From the NCBI GenBank assembly GCA_026874595.1, contig CM049318.1:19266241-19330240 (forward strand): a stretch of 64,000 bases of DNA, read 5' to 3'. A model generated the notes under the pieces. That model ran no database searches. It saw only the letters and a program-made list of their open reading frames with translations, and was not told the origin of the DNA. The stretch is from Sipunculus nudus. Its lineage: Eukaryota; Annelida; Sipuncula; Golfingiida; Sipunculidae. Of the stretch, positions 49,221 to 60,376 are shown one piece after another; position 1 is the first letter of the stretch; the number at the start of each line of letters is the position of its first letter. The translations under genes and the position numbers were made by a program.

Positions 49221-51510
49221 TATATATATATATATATCTATGAGTGAAAATCACCACTTGAGGGAATACAATTATACATTAATAATGTCATAACAGCTTC
49301 AAAATTATACAATGATTCTTGAAAATAAGTGGAAAAGTCAAGGGCCCCATTACTGGTGATAACTGGTGCCCTGAGATATTTATAAATATTCCATGAAAAG
49401 AGCTCTGCCTCACTGGATCTTTTCTGTTTAGTGTCTTATAATCTTTCAGTGTTTAGGCCCATGTTTTATATCTGCATGTAGACTGTCAGATCTGCATGTA
49501 CCTAACAATCTGGCAGATTTTTCCCAGTGACCCACCTCAGACATATGCTCAGTGTGTGGTTTGCAGTGAGACAGAAGGTGCATAAAACCTTTTTAGGTGC
49601 TCTGTGCACCTGGGCAGTCAGTATTTTGAACACAGCCTCAAATGGTCAGAATGGAGCACACACCTGCCCCTTATTAGTACAGAATTAAATCTCTTAACAA
49701 AGAGGTAAAACCTGCCATGTTTTAACAGGATTTAATAATCAATACATTCTATCATGGGTCAGACTGTCAGCTTAAATGCATGTCTCAAGGTAAAGTGCTT
49801 GCTCATGTAATTAAAGATAGAAAAATTGGTATTTTCATAAAATACAAATTCATTTTGTGTTCAAACCAAACGTAAGATTTCTTGGTGATTGGCCCTACCA
49901 GGATAGTCACAAGTAGGAAATGTGACCATCACGAGATACATAATTAGTCGCAGGGGTTAAAAGTTTATTTCAATCCTCAAGCCATGATAATCATGTTTAA
50001 GCTGGTCAATCAATAATACAGTTACATCCTCCATGTATAAGATAAGGTTAGCCCCAGAACTGACATTAATATGCCCTTCCCAGAACCTTCCTGTCTCCTC
50101 TGCAATAAGTGTCAAGTATTCAATATTATAAATATAAAATGAGGTGATTCCAAGAAGACTAATCAAGATCCTACCAATTCCTCATCCTTTCATTTCATGC
50201 TACGATGCACTTTTGTAAAGCCAATCTCTTGAATCATATTAAACTAGACACCAGATAGGATTAATCATGAGAAATAGTGTTTTCAAATTCAATCAATGTA
50301 GCCCCTGGACCTGATTATTATCGGATCTAATTTCACATACTTGTACATTAAAACAGAGCATCCAATGGGGAGACATGTCCTTAGTGAATAAATCACAGAC
50401 AATTTATGTATCATATTATCTTGAAAATTCTTCCTACTTTCATAGGAATAAGGGCTTGGTATCGGTCAGCCTATTAAGGTACAGTAAGTATTGCGATATA
50501 CCTAATGCGATACCAGATAATTATTGATGATACACTTCAATTTTCTTTGTGTATCACTTCTGGTTAAATGCTCTGTGGTCACAGTGTTTTAAAAACATAA
50601 AAAAAAAGACTGTAAATATAATATTACTCTATCATCGCTCAAATGCGCCGGCTTGTAATGGAAGTACTAATTCCTAATCAAGTACCAAGTTTTCACATCT
50701 GTAATAATTGTAATGAGCAGGATTAGTTGCATGTCCTCATGCATGACACCATATTGCGACTTACATCATTTTGGCCAGAATTGATCAAATTGAACAGGTT
50801 AAACTCCTTATCCAACAGAGCGAACAGACTGTAATGCAAAACAATTTTGTTTTAAAGAATTTAAAAACAATTTAATTCTTTTTTTTATCATTACAGACCT
50901 GTGGCCAGTATCACATATCCCACTGGGTACATTGTTATGACACACAAGAACACATACTGTATTAACATCATGTAGACCTGTGGTACTTGTAGCCTCATAT
51001 ATGAAATATCACTTAAAAATTAAAATCTTAAAATGGTTCATTATATCATTTATGCCAAACACAGTTTGTTAAAAAGTGTGAATTCCTTGACAAAACTGTT
51101 ACCACTCTGCAACCACTGTCAACAGTAATCAACAGGATCAATTAAATTACAAATTATTAAAATATTATAAGCATTAAGCAACCTAGAATATATTGAAATT
51201 GCCGTGTCCTCTATGAGCATTCAATCTGGTTGCATGGACATTGGAATTACTACATATATGAACATATAAACATATATGAATGACTGCATAAACAACTGCA
51301 TTTTATTATTACACAATCAGTTGTTGATTATAGAAGTAACATCACATATGTAAACAGATTAGCTAATAATTCAGAGCACAGATATCAAGATTGGCTGATA
51401 CCAGTGTTCACTCAATCCAAGGTTAAATCAGTTTAATTCAGGATTAACAAGAAAGATAACCGAAGATTGGTATCACTGATAATTAATGATCACAGAGCTT
51501 TGCATCCTTA
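48667..51510. other. unassigned AT-rich DNA; (TA)n at 49179-49238
   Basis: The dinucleotide run is about 60 bp with one interruption. No gene is seen. Confidence 0.45.
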
Positions 51511-51541
51511 CCCCCCTCCCCCCCCCCCCCCCCCCCCCCCC
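51511..51541. repeat. poly-C tract (C6-T-C24)
   Basis: The longest of six C runs, all on the plus strand; it is poly-G in the sense of the FAM117-like transcript. It lies about 400 bp inside intron 1 and could form G-quadruplex or i-motif structures. Confidence 0.9.
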
Positions 51542-51795
51542 ACATGCCTACGTGTATGTGATGACAGCAAGACAAAACAATATGAGCTCTGAATTTTCCA
51601 CGCCGAGTGACTGCTGCAGCACAACTCTTGCAGAGTGGTAACGTAATCCGTGACACCAGAGCTGTCAACCGGCACCAGCACAAAGGAAAGCCTGACACCG
51701 GGCATTCAAGGACGCCAAACCGGTCGCAAGTTTCTGCTTATAACAACCCCCTGTGACCATAACCCGACAATAACATGGCTGAAACTTGTCAAAAA

Positions 51796-51878
51796 GAAAA
51801 TTTGCTCGAGAGGGTCTCCGAGCATTTTCTATTTTATGCCTATTTAGGCAAAAGCCGAGGCATATTTTTTCTCGGCTT
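51796..51878. repeat. two GC-containing inverted repeats at start of intron 1
   Basis: Hairpin 1 (51796-51829): GAAAAT..GCTC / GAGC..ATTTTC. Hairpin 2 (51852-51878): AAGCCGAG / CTCGGCTT. Both lie 70-150 bp past the exon 1 donor in the transcript direction. Function unknown. Confidence 0.55.
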
Positions 51879-51945
51879 GACACGGGTTTTCAGCACATTG
51901 CGAAATGGCGGACGCGCCATGGAAAATTGGAAGCACTTGACATAC

Positions 51946-52207
51946 CTTTGTTGAAGCAGGGTGAATTTGGGCTAGCCCTCTCCGGTGATGCCCTATGGTC
52001 TGGGGAACGCCTGGATTTATTCCTATGGCTGTCTGATGACCAGGGAGATGTAGGAGAAGTGGACGGACTACATTTCTTTCCATTGGCATTAGCTGCTCTG
52101 GTAGGGCTGCCTTGAATCAAGGGATAGCGGACTGTAGCTTTGATCGGGCCTGACTTAGCGATTGGGGACCCAATTCGGCGCATTCGTTGAGGTGGTTGTC
52201 CCGACAT
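51946..52207 (-). CDS. FAM117B-like: FAM117-like protein, first coding exon
   Basis: 87 codons from ATG (52207-52205) to a strong donor, CAAAG|GTATGT (GT at 51945-51944), leaving phase 1. The peptide begins MSGQPPQRMRRIGSP, followed by KATVRYPLIQGSPTRA, then a Ser/Pro/Arg-rich tail with several SP sites ending SPCFNK. The order RR-x-GSP, (K/R)ATV/ATI, GSPTR matches the N-terminus of vertebrate FAM117A/B as I remember it. The family is poorly characterised, with no known catalytic domain. An upstream in-frame ATG (52303) exists, but the family start favours 52207, which has A at -3. Known FAM117 downstream regions (RRT-SLDT, GQWP, KATQTP motifs) were not found leftward, so exon 2 is probably beyond the window or missed. 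The frame continues past the donor to a stop near 51890; that part is intronic. Confidence 0.7.
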
Positions 52208-52460
52208 AATGCACCCCAAAGCCCGTCTGTTCAGAAAACAAATATTTTTCCTTCGTTTCCGTGCGTTCAGGTGATATCCGGCTTCTTGTAAGACGGCTGA
52301 CAAGTACCCAAAGCCACAACTTCACTCCGTCCCCAAGTTTCAGTCCAGAGCTTGGAGCAAAAATCTCTCCAACAACATCGGAGCCATGTGACCCACACCG
52401 AGTACTCTCATTGGCTACCGAACACCATTTTCCGTATTCAAATGAGGCTCTTACCACAAG
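52208..52460 (-). promoter_or_regulatory. 5' UTR and CpG-rich promoter region of FAM117-like gene
   Basis: CpGs are frequent from about 51590 to 52440, unlike the rest of the window. On the minus strand a CCAAT box (AGCCAATGAG, 52410-52414) and an E-box in GTCACATGG (about 52385-52393) lie about 180-210 bp above the ATG. No TATA box is evident. A YY1-like AAATGGCGG is at 51903-51911 on the plus strand, just inside the intron. The start site cannot be fixed from sequence. Confidence 0.5.
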
Positions 52461-54541
52461 GATTCCCCATCAATTGACCCAAGTCATTTAATCGGTGAAG
52501 GGATTTCCTCTTGTTTTAATTATTTCCCTTGATCAATTTTCAAAATGATGAATAAAGTTACGGATTATTTTATCTAACACACATTTTTGTCAAAGATTTG
52601 GTGTTTTTAATCGATAATTGCAGCGAATACAGTTCTTTTTACTTCACAATACCCCGAAGGATGTTGGACGCTTGCCAAGTCACAGAGCATGTGCTTGTAA
52701 GCTCCACTGGCAAATTGCCAGGATCTTTATCAGACGATCCGCATTTCCCTGCATTTGTAGGCTTTGTTGCGTGACAAAAAAGGCATAAAAAGCAAAAACT
52801 GCAAATCAAATAGCCATATGTGTCACATACACCCTATACGTTTGAAACTATGAAACCTTGTGTTCTTTAGGCATTTGTGTTTATTATATTTACAGTTGAT
52901 ATTTGAGCAGTCCTGTTGCTGGCTGGCTACGTAATGGTTAGGCTTGCAGTAACATGAGCTTTATTTTACCCCTGTGAATACGCAGGTGGTCCCATTCAGA
53001 CGAGCTACCCCCTCCCGCTGCAAGCGTTTATCACGACAGCCCCTGATTGAATCTTAGGGGGTCTTGGGCCGGCTGTCAATTAGAGACAGAATGTGTCCGC
53101 CTCAACTGATGGAGTCATGGGGATTTGCACAGGCTTAATATGCTTAGACTACAAATACTTATTTATGACTTGCCAGATAACGGCAGATGGACGTTTAATT
53201 ACGTTCAAATGTTATCACACAAACAGCGACCATACTTATATTGGAAAATCTTACTCTAGCTAAAACATTTCAAAATACGGAATTAAATTGATGATTTTTA
53301 AATTAGATTTTAAAGAATGTTGTTGGCATATGTTAGAATTCCAAGACCTGTACGAGTATCATATATGTATTTACGTAGAACTGTAAATGGTTGTCGGAAC
53401 GTAAATAAATAACTTTACTAAATAGTACATCTTTCAGATCAAATTCATCATAATATTGTCACGTACCATTCTGAAACATGGGCAATGAAGGCCTACGTGC
53501 GATTTATTGATGTGATGTAGGAGAAAAAAAAATAATAAAAATTCAATATTTCACAAAAAATGTTACGCGTGTTAAAGTTTATTCAGTTATACCAAGTTGG
53601 TAAATATTATTTTTGTTATTATTTAATAATTATACAAATATTAAGAGGATCATCTTGAAGAAAAATATGGGAGCAAATAAAAAATATTGGGATATTTAAC
53701 ACAGTTTATAAAAAGATTTTATCTGTTTCTCCTTACTGAAGAGAGTAATTATATATTTTACAACTTTAATGTTCATTCTAAAGAAGAAAAATAAAAAATA
53801 TTTTGGGAAGGTGGCAAAATATTTTGTGACTAAAATGTCCATTTAAAAAAAGAAGAAATAGAAAAATATTATGTAAATTCCAATCAGTTTAGCGTAAATG
53901 TTTTAAATGATTACTTAATAACAAGAATATATAATGAATGTCTTAACACATATAACAAGTGCCCTCTCTTTGCCACTTTTTAGGAAAATGTAATTCTATT
54001 ACACATGATATACTTTATTAATATTACTATACAGTGTATGCACGTCAGAGACCGCGAGGAATCGCGTTCCACTTAACCTCTGCAAACAATGTAATATTGG
54101 TCTTATAGTAGCACTAAACAGTTTGATTTAAGACTCTTTATATTCCTGTAAAGAAAACTGCTATTAGTATATTTGATATGCTTTTATGTTATCATGTGTT
54201 TATCGAGAGGAAAAAATGCAGGAGCCCAGCACAGTTTGTAATGTGCCTAGTGTAGCAGCTTCCGATTCTGACCCCAAATGAATACAGCCTGATGCAGCAA
54301 TATTCAAACAACTGCAGCTGTTATCTCACAAAATATGGCATCACCCTCAGAGGATGCAAATAAAAACTTTTGTTTCCTCTATATCATAATCAGATTTGGA
54401 AAGAGCTGCGTGTCACCGCAAGATGGAAAAGTTCAGTTATACAGCAGTTGAAATTGTTTACAAAATGTGAGTATAGATGGCAGCACTCCAAAGTGATTTT
54501 GCGACCCTGGGAACAGCGGGCGCAATTTTCCCCGATTTTCA
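52461..54541. other. upstream flank of the gene, no exon recognised
   Basis: A GC-richer patch (about 52980-53130) holds GACAGCC...GGCTGTC (53035-53077) and CTGTC-AATTAGA-GACAG (53073-53089). Its CAATTAG is homeodomain-like, so it may be an enhancer. The rest is very AT-rich. Confidence 0.35.
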
Positions 54542-54555
54542 GCGCCATCTAGAGG
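54542..54555 (-). promoter_or_regulatory. CTCF-like motif
   Basis: GCGCCATCTAGAGG; its reverse complement fits the consensus CCASYAGRKGGCRS at 13 of 14 positions. A core-only match, AGATGGCAG, lies on the plus strand at 54475-54483, so the pair faces inward. It lies about 2.3 kb upstream of the FAM117-like ATG. Confidence 0.45.
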
Positions 54556-54717
54556 AGAATATTTAGTGCAATATCACTGCGTGTTTTTCATCTTTTGGTA
54601 CGCTGGCTTAATTATATTGATTTCTTGGTTGGACTCCTAAAAAGAAACGGCCTATCAAGTGATCCTACTTTTCCTACTTCAAACTACTTTATCGGTCTCA
54701 GTCCTATATTTCTTGCT

Positions 54718-54786
54718 TTTCCGGCTGGAGCGGTTTGAATGCCGCACTCCTATGCTTGCATGTGGGTTCGATCCCACGATCGGCCC
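54718..54786 (+). mobile_element. tRNA-like SINE head
   Basis: B box GGTTCGATCCC (54765-54775) followed by CACGATCGGCCCA, and an A-box-like GCTGGAGCGGTT (about 54724). It ends next to a (CA)n/(TA)n run (54807-54846). It shares GATCGGCCCA with the SINE pair at 21458. It does not fold as a normal tRNA gene. Confidence 0.55.
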
Positions 54787-54846
54787 ATCAGTTATGCTCA
54801 CCCTGTGACACACACACACACATATACATATATATATATATATATA

Positions 54847-56590
54847 ATTTAGGTTCCGATAAGAATCTGCCTAGAACTTCAATATTCATGAAATACAAAA
54901 TGTATTTGTAATTTTGACAAAACTGAATTAGTTTCCATAGCTTAAATAAATTTGATAATGACTGAATAAGTGTCAATAATTAAAATCAGTTTAACTTTGA
55001 AATTATTTATTTGAGATGCCTGATTCATAATCACAAATCTCAGGGGAGGGGGAGGGGGGCATCGCGTCTTGCGGAACCCCCCTGCATGGTTACGCCCCTG
55101 CTTTTTAATGTGTGGTTTACTTTTGAAGTCCGCATTATTTATTTGGGTTTAATAATGCGTTTTTCTAAACAATAACTTCAAAATATGTCTTTTTCTACAA
55201 ATTCAAATGTTTCCATTTTGTTGAATCCAAACAAATCAGCATTTTAACCGATTTTTGACAATCTTATTTCTTTAACGAATTAATACCTGACCTTCGGCAG
55301 TAATGGTAACTGTTTTTTTTTTTTTTTTGCCAGGTTTGTCCAAATAAACACTTACGTTCATTTAAGGTATATAATTATAAATTATATAAGTATATAATAT
55401 ATAATTAAAAATGGAATGAGTGCACCCGTTTTAAGAATTTAACACGTTACATTTCCAACCGTACATTTTAAACAGAAAAATAAATAATAAAATGATATAT
55501 TTTTGGTCCAAAGTCACTAGAACATTTTATTATTATTTTTCTGTGGTCTTATTTGCCCGTTTCTGGGAAAAAAAGTTGTTATAAGAGATGAGGGGTTATG
55601 GGGAATTGGACACTGTTTGTTTGTACCGGTCCCCACCTTGTGTCTATTAAAGGGGCCTTTTCCAATATGGGACTTCTTTAAACTACAGACAACCCTTTGA
55701 ACCTCTTATAAATAGACAAGAAAGCCTTGTTCCTACCGCACACAGACTGTTCTATTTGTTTATATCCACAATGTTTATAACGTGTGTGGCCCGCCGAAAT
55801 AAACCAAACACGTTCATCAAGAAAGGTTTTAATGGCATATCAGACGAACCGTAGTTCTTGCGACTTGGGGCTGTTCTACCTCCGCACACATACAACCAAC
55901 TCCCTTAGGTTACATGTTTTTTTTCAGATTGTCGACATGTGTGCATGTATACCATGTTTACAAATAACTTGTGTAGATAAACGAGCTCATACATTCGTCA
56001 CACAGGCGTCATAAGAATCTTTTTAGCAGGAATTGTCTACAGTTCATTTATATGTACTCTGAGTACGCCAGAAATCACATAAATTCTTTAGGACATGTGG
56101 GTGAATAGCAACTGTCTATTAAGCGTTTTTTTTTATCTATTATATCCATAAGTAAAAATAGGAGAAGGGATTCCCTTTGCCTATTTAAGAAGGAGGGATT
56201 GTCTCAACCTATTTTAGGAAGAAGGGATCACCTTAACCTATTCTACTCTTTTTCCTGTAACGTCTTATTGACCTTACTTTCATACGGAATGCTGTCTTGT
56301 TAGTGATTTGAGATAACAGCGATGTACATCCAATAGAATCACAAGTTTACTGTTCCACATGGCAAATTTAAAGTAAGGTATGTTATCTTAAAACAGGTAG
56401 AAAATTGAATAAGGTGTATTCAGCGTAGTTATTAAGGCTCTTGGGCCCTGAGCTGAAAGGTCTAATACCCGCTATATATCCTCCTAAGCTAAGCAAAAAA
56501 ACATCTGGTTGAGATTGTTACATGTTTTAGCGATATAAGTCATAGCTTATGGAAAATCTTTATATAAAAAACTGAAAACATGATGGCTCT

Positions 56591-56645
<55 letters not shown>

Positions 56646-57754
56646 ACACAGTTTTTGTGTGCCGTTTGTTTAATTGAGTATGCTTTTCTTTTTGTGGACA
56701 ATAAAAAGCAGTCTGTGGCACCATTTAAATATTAGCATGGATGTCTGAAAGGTGCTTGGTTGGCACGGCTATATTTATCATCAAAGCCTCTCTCTCTGAA
56801 TGCCTCAATGGCCTAATTTTTCGTGCTTCCATTAAGTAAATATATAAGAACAATTCTTTCTGAAAGTGAGTTAACCACAAGACATTCAACATTCTTAATT
56901 ATAGATCGAAATCCACCCTTTTACCGTGCCTTAAAATTCCAGTTCAATTCCGAATTATTTGATTTCACATATCTTTTAATATTTGTATGAATTATATTCT
57001 AATTCATGCAACTGCCCGGGCCCCTCATAGCCCATCATTTTCCTGTCTAATTCAGAATTGACCTCAGGTTTAGTCAGTGCCATAAACTTTTTTCAAGAGT
57101 GTGATGAAGGCCCTTTTATACCGTGGAGTGTCTTTATTTAACATTTTAAAGCTACAACGACAAAGAGCCCAGTCAGAATAATGTGGGTTTTGATTGACTT
57201 AATGATCGGCAGATGGCGCTGGGACTTGGAATTGTTTATGTTGTTGCGAATGGCCACGTGGAATATGTTTATAAACAAACCATTCGAGCATCACATTTTG
57301 ATAGTACAATACTTATTGGATCACTTATCATTAAAATACATTTTTTTAGTTTAATATATATTAATATAAATATATGTATTAAAATTAACTGGAAAATCTG
57401 TATATATGTATTAAAATTTTCTGCAAATCTATTTACAGTTTGGGCAGGATAAAGAAATTGACATTTTCTATTACACCCAGTATTTTCTAACTTTGTGGAG
57501 GTCCTCAATTTATGATACACCTGGAGCTTCTTGCACCACGGAACCAGGAATTCCAGAAGCATCACAAAGAATGGAAGAAACGACAAATCAGGATTCAGTT
57601 CCAAACTATCCTACAGTTGTAGATCGTTATTTTCAGCGCAGATATAAGCTGGGTATGTAACCTGATATACAGACTGGCTTGCCGTAGCGTGGAGTGCGGG
57701 CGATAATTGAGGTTTTAATGTTGATTAACAATGGCAAGGGGGTCAGACTAATCA
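54847..57754. other. AT-rich intergenic DNA; (CT)n at 56596-56642
   Basis: A 47-bp CT run stands out. A CTCF-core-like AGATGGCGC is at 57211-57219. No gene is supported. Confidence 0.4.
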
Positions 57755-57763
57755 CCCAATTGG

Positions 57764-58243
57764 GGTCCGCCTAAACTACTAAACACCCAAAACACCGGTG
57801 TTTTGGGTACGTGTGACGAAACACCACGAAACACCCTTTTAAATTCGATCTTGAAGCAAAACACTGGTATCAATTAATAAATCATCATCTGTTGCATATA
57901 TTAATGCGATATTGTGCCACTATTCTGTAAAATAAATGAAAGCAATGGTGTTTGTACAACTGACAAGTGCGCTGCCTGATCGCAACTTGCGCCAGTAGGG
58001 GGCAGGGTCATAGCTGGCATTAATGGCTGCAGTGGGCGCCGGTGAACCAACCATGGCACGAAACACTCGTTTTTATCTTTTTGTCATAAATTTATGAAAC
58101 AAAATTGCAGGTATACATCCATATGATGATTATTTATTGATTGGTGTTACGTTTTGGGTTCAGGTTTGAAGTTAAGTGGGTGTTTCGTGATGTTTCGTCA
58201 CAGATACCCAAAACACCGGTGTTTTGGGTGTTTAGGGGGACCG
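57764..58243. mobile_element. 480-bp MITE with palindromic TIRs, 9-bp TSD
   Basis: Left TIR 57764-57836 and right TIR 58178-58242 share GGTCC(G/C)CCTAAAC, an internal 24-bp perfect palindrome (57785-57808 and 58206-58229; half ACCCAAAACACC) and GTGACGAAACA(C/T)CACGAAA. The 9-bp CCCAATTGG flanks it at 57755-57763 and 58244-58252. A 9-10 bp target duplication with long TIRs suggests a Mutator-like origin. The interior has no transposase but carries a perfect CTCF consensus. Confidence 0.85.
57992..58005 (+). promoter_or_regulatory. CTCF consensus motif inside the MITE
   Basis: CCAGTAGGGGGCAG matches CCASYAGRKGGCRS at all 14 positions. It lies in the non-TIR interior of the MITE, so copies of the element could distribute it. 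Confidence 0.55.
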
Positions 58244-58252
58244 CCCAATTGG

Positions 58253-58695
58253 AACCCATCGGACACAATCGTACCCCATTGGACCTTATTAAATACAAAT
58301 AACCCTTTATGAATCATATTTTCTCTTCAGATAAGTATAAAAAGGGTCTAATTTAATATTTTAGTTAATAAATGTTTTTCTCAAAGAAAAATACAATATG
58401 TAATATTTATTTTATATTATGATAAGGTAGCCCATAATATTTCTCTAAATGTGAAATTGGAAAAAAATATAAATTCTAATCTCATTTCATACATGCACAA
58501 TTACCCACCAAAAGAGAATAAAAATTTGAACCAGTCGGACCATGGAATATAAAGATATTCCTTAATAAAATATTTTCACAAGGGGAAACGTGTTTTGAGA
58601 TGTAACAACCTTCCTTACAAATTTGAGGGTGGAGGGTGGGTGGTGGGAACTACAATTTAATGAGCCCTAAAAATACAGATACAAGCATAATTATA
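58253..58695. other. AT-rich spacer between two TIR elements
   Basis: No gene or repeat is recognised; a short GGGTGG-rich stretch lies at about 58627-58648. Confidence 0.4.
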
Positions 58696-60266
58696 TGTGC
58701 CGTGTAATTGGGTCTGTCTAAAACGCGGAGAATCCGCGGAGGGATGGAGAATTCGCGGAGAATTTGCGGAGAATTCGTGGAGAATTGGCGGAGAGTTTTT
58801 ATATTCAATATGATACTTTTTAATCCACATTAAAATCACTTAAAACCCCCAACCATATTATACTCTTAACATATTTGCGCACTAATAAATGAACGAAATA
58901 TTTTTAAAAATCTGTATATAATTAAGCATTTTATGCTTAACAATGTAGACTCGCCGCCGAGTGAATGCGTTACACAAAATCTAATTAACACCCGTCTGAG
59001 TCACCAGCAGACACTGACAGATCTTTAGACGAAAACGCAAAACACCTAATATTTGAACAGTTTATTTTGCAAACAATAACAAAACCATGCACGTGTATCA
59101 AATTTACAGGTGTTAAACGATATATATATATATATATAATATGATTAATAAATCATAATTTTACCTACATTTATTGATAGATAAAAAAAACCACTATCAC
59201 CATTTATAGTGTATGGACCCAATTTACATGCACAAAGGTGAAACACAAACATTCGACTTTACACACTTTACACACAAAATAAAAGATTGCCCCTTTAAGC
59301 TAATGAATCAACTTGGCAGGATTAAATAAAATAAAAGAAAAAATAGTAAATATATATTGTAATCACAGTTAAAGAATTATATTTTTCTTATTCTGTACAA
59401 AATACACCACACTGCTTTCTGGCCATATCAATACAGAGTATAATAATAAAAAAAATTAAAACTATAGCACAATGTACACATACATACAGCAATAGTACAT
59501 GAACTTATTTGTACAATCTTCACAAAACCATTTCATTTTTTAATTGCTTTAGTTATTTTAAAGACATATGCACATTTAAAATGAAACGATTTATTACATT
59601 TTTTCATTTTTTTTTACAACCAGTCATGTCTTCGAATAGATCTCCTAATCATCATTCACATTCAATCCGAATGGTCACAGTTGCATTATATTTAGGTTAG
59701 TTAGGTTTTGGTATTCCAGGAGAACGTTTTGCTTGAGGAAATGGTGTAAAAATGCCTGAATCGTAACAAGAAACTAAGTGTTGTTGCATCAATCCATTGT
59801 TAAAATGTTCAATTTATTCAATTTCTAAATTGAAACGAAAATCAACTGCATTTGCAATCACAAATAGTCCACAGTCTCCTGATGCTGTATTCGTTGTCTC
59901 TGGCATGGCACAAATAAAATCTTAAGAGAAGAACTGAGAGCTGAATTTTACATTAAAGTACAGATTTTTAATTATTTTGGTAACTTAACAGATACGTTAA
60001 TATGTGAAGAGTAATATAGTTGCAGATTTTAAGTAATTTTAACATGTATTTAAAAGTATTATTGCATATAAAAACTCTCCGCAAATTCTCCACGAATTCT
60101 CCGCGAATTCTCCATCTCTCCGCGGATTCTCCGCGTTTTAGATAGACCCCGTGTAATTGGACTTTGTGGAACAGCGCACTAGTAAAGTGTGCACAGGTTG
60201 GTGCTACGTCACCGCTTTTTGAATAAAGTTGTGTTCATGGCGCGACGTGTCTGTGGATTTATGACA
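58696..60266 (+). repeat. 5' LTR of Ty3-type element, interrupted (start uncertain)
   Basis: The 3' edge is firm: ...TTTATGACA at 60266, immediately followed by the primer binding site. An AATAAA (60222-60227) and CTACGTCAC lie in it. Joined across the Mutator-like insertion, a possible TG start at 58696 would give an LTR of about 122 bp, short, but Mag-type elements are known for short LTRs. The 3' LTR is outside the window, so the start cannot be confirmed. Confidence 0.5.
58710..60149. mobile_element. 1440-bp non-autonomous Mutator-like element
   Basis: TIRs of about 95 bp (58710-58804) and 84 bp (60066-60149), nearly identical, start GGGTCT(G/A)TCTAAAACG. They are built mainly of 11-bp tandem units of the type GCGGAGAATTC; the left TIR has one unit more. 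A 9-bp duplication, CGTGTAATT, flanks it (58701-58709, 60150-60158). The interior is AT-rich; the only frame over 60 codons (59509-59700) resembles nothing known, so transposase would come from elsewhere. Insertion split the start of the retrotransposon LTR or its flank. Confidence 0.88.
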
Positions 60267-60278
60267 TGGTGGCAGCGG
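60267..60278 (+). other. primer binding site, tRNA-Leu type
   Basis: TGGTGGCAGCGG directly abuts the LTR end. It is complementary to ...CCGCTGCCACCA, which agrees over 12 nt with the 3' end of animal tRNA-Leu (AAG/TAG type) as I recall it. Minus-strand synthesis would start here. Confidence 0.65.
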
Positions 60279-60376
60279 GTTTTTAACCCATAGGTGTTTT
60301 TGAACAGACTTTTGGCCTGTCATTTTATTGACGGAGTATCAGGACGACTTGCAGAATCGTGTGGGCGTCTGATTAC

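Noticed and set aside
49057-49293. Open frame with a YIYIYIY run
   Set aside because: Translation of a (TA)n microsatellite.
51786-52115. 109-codon plus-strand frame in the CpG-rich region
   Set aside because: It is the complement of the FAM117-like exon, which has a better start, donor and family match.
59509-59700. 63-codon frame inside the Mutator-like element as a transposase remnant
   Set aside because: Phe-rich AT-driven frame with no transposase motif.
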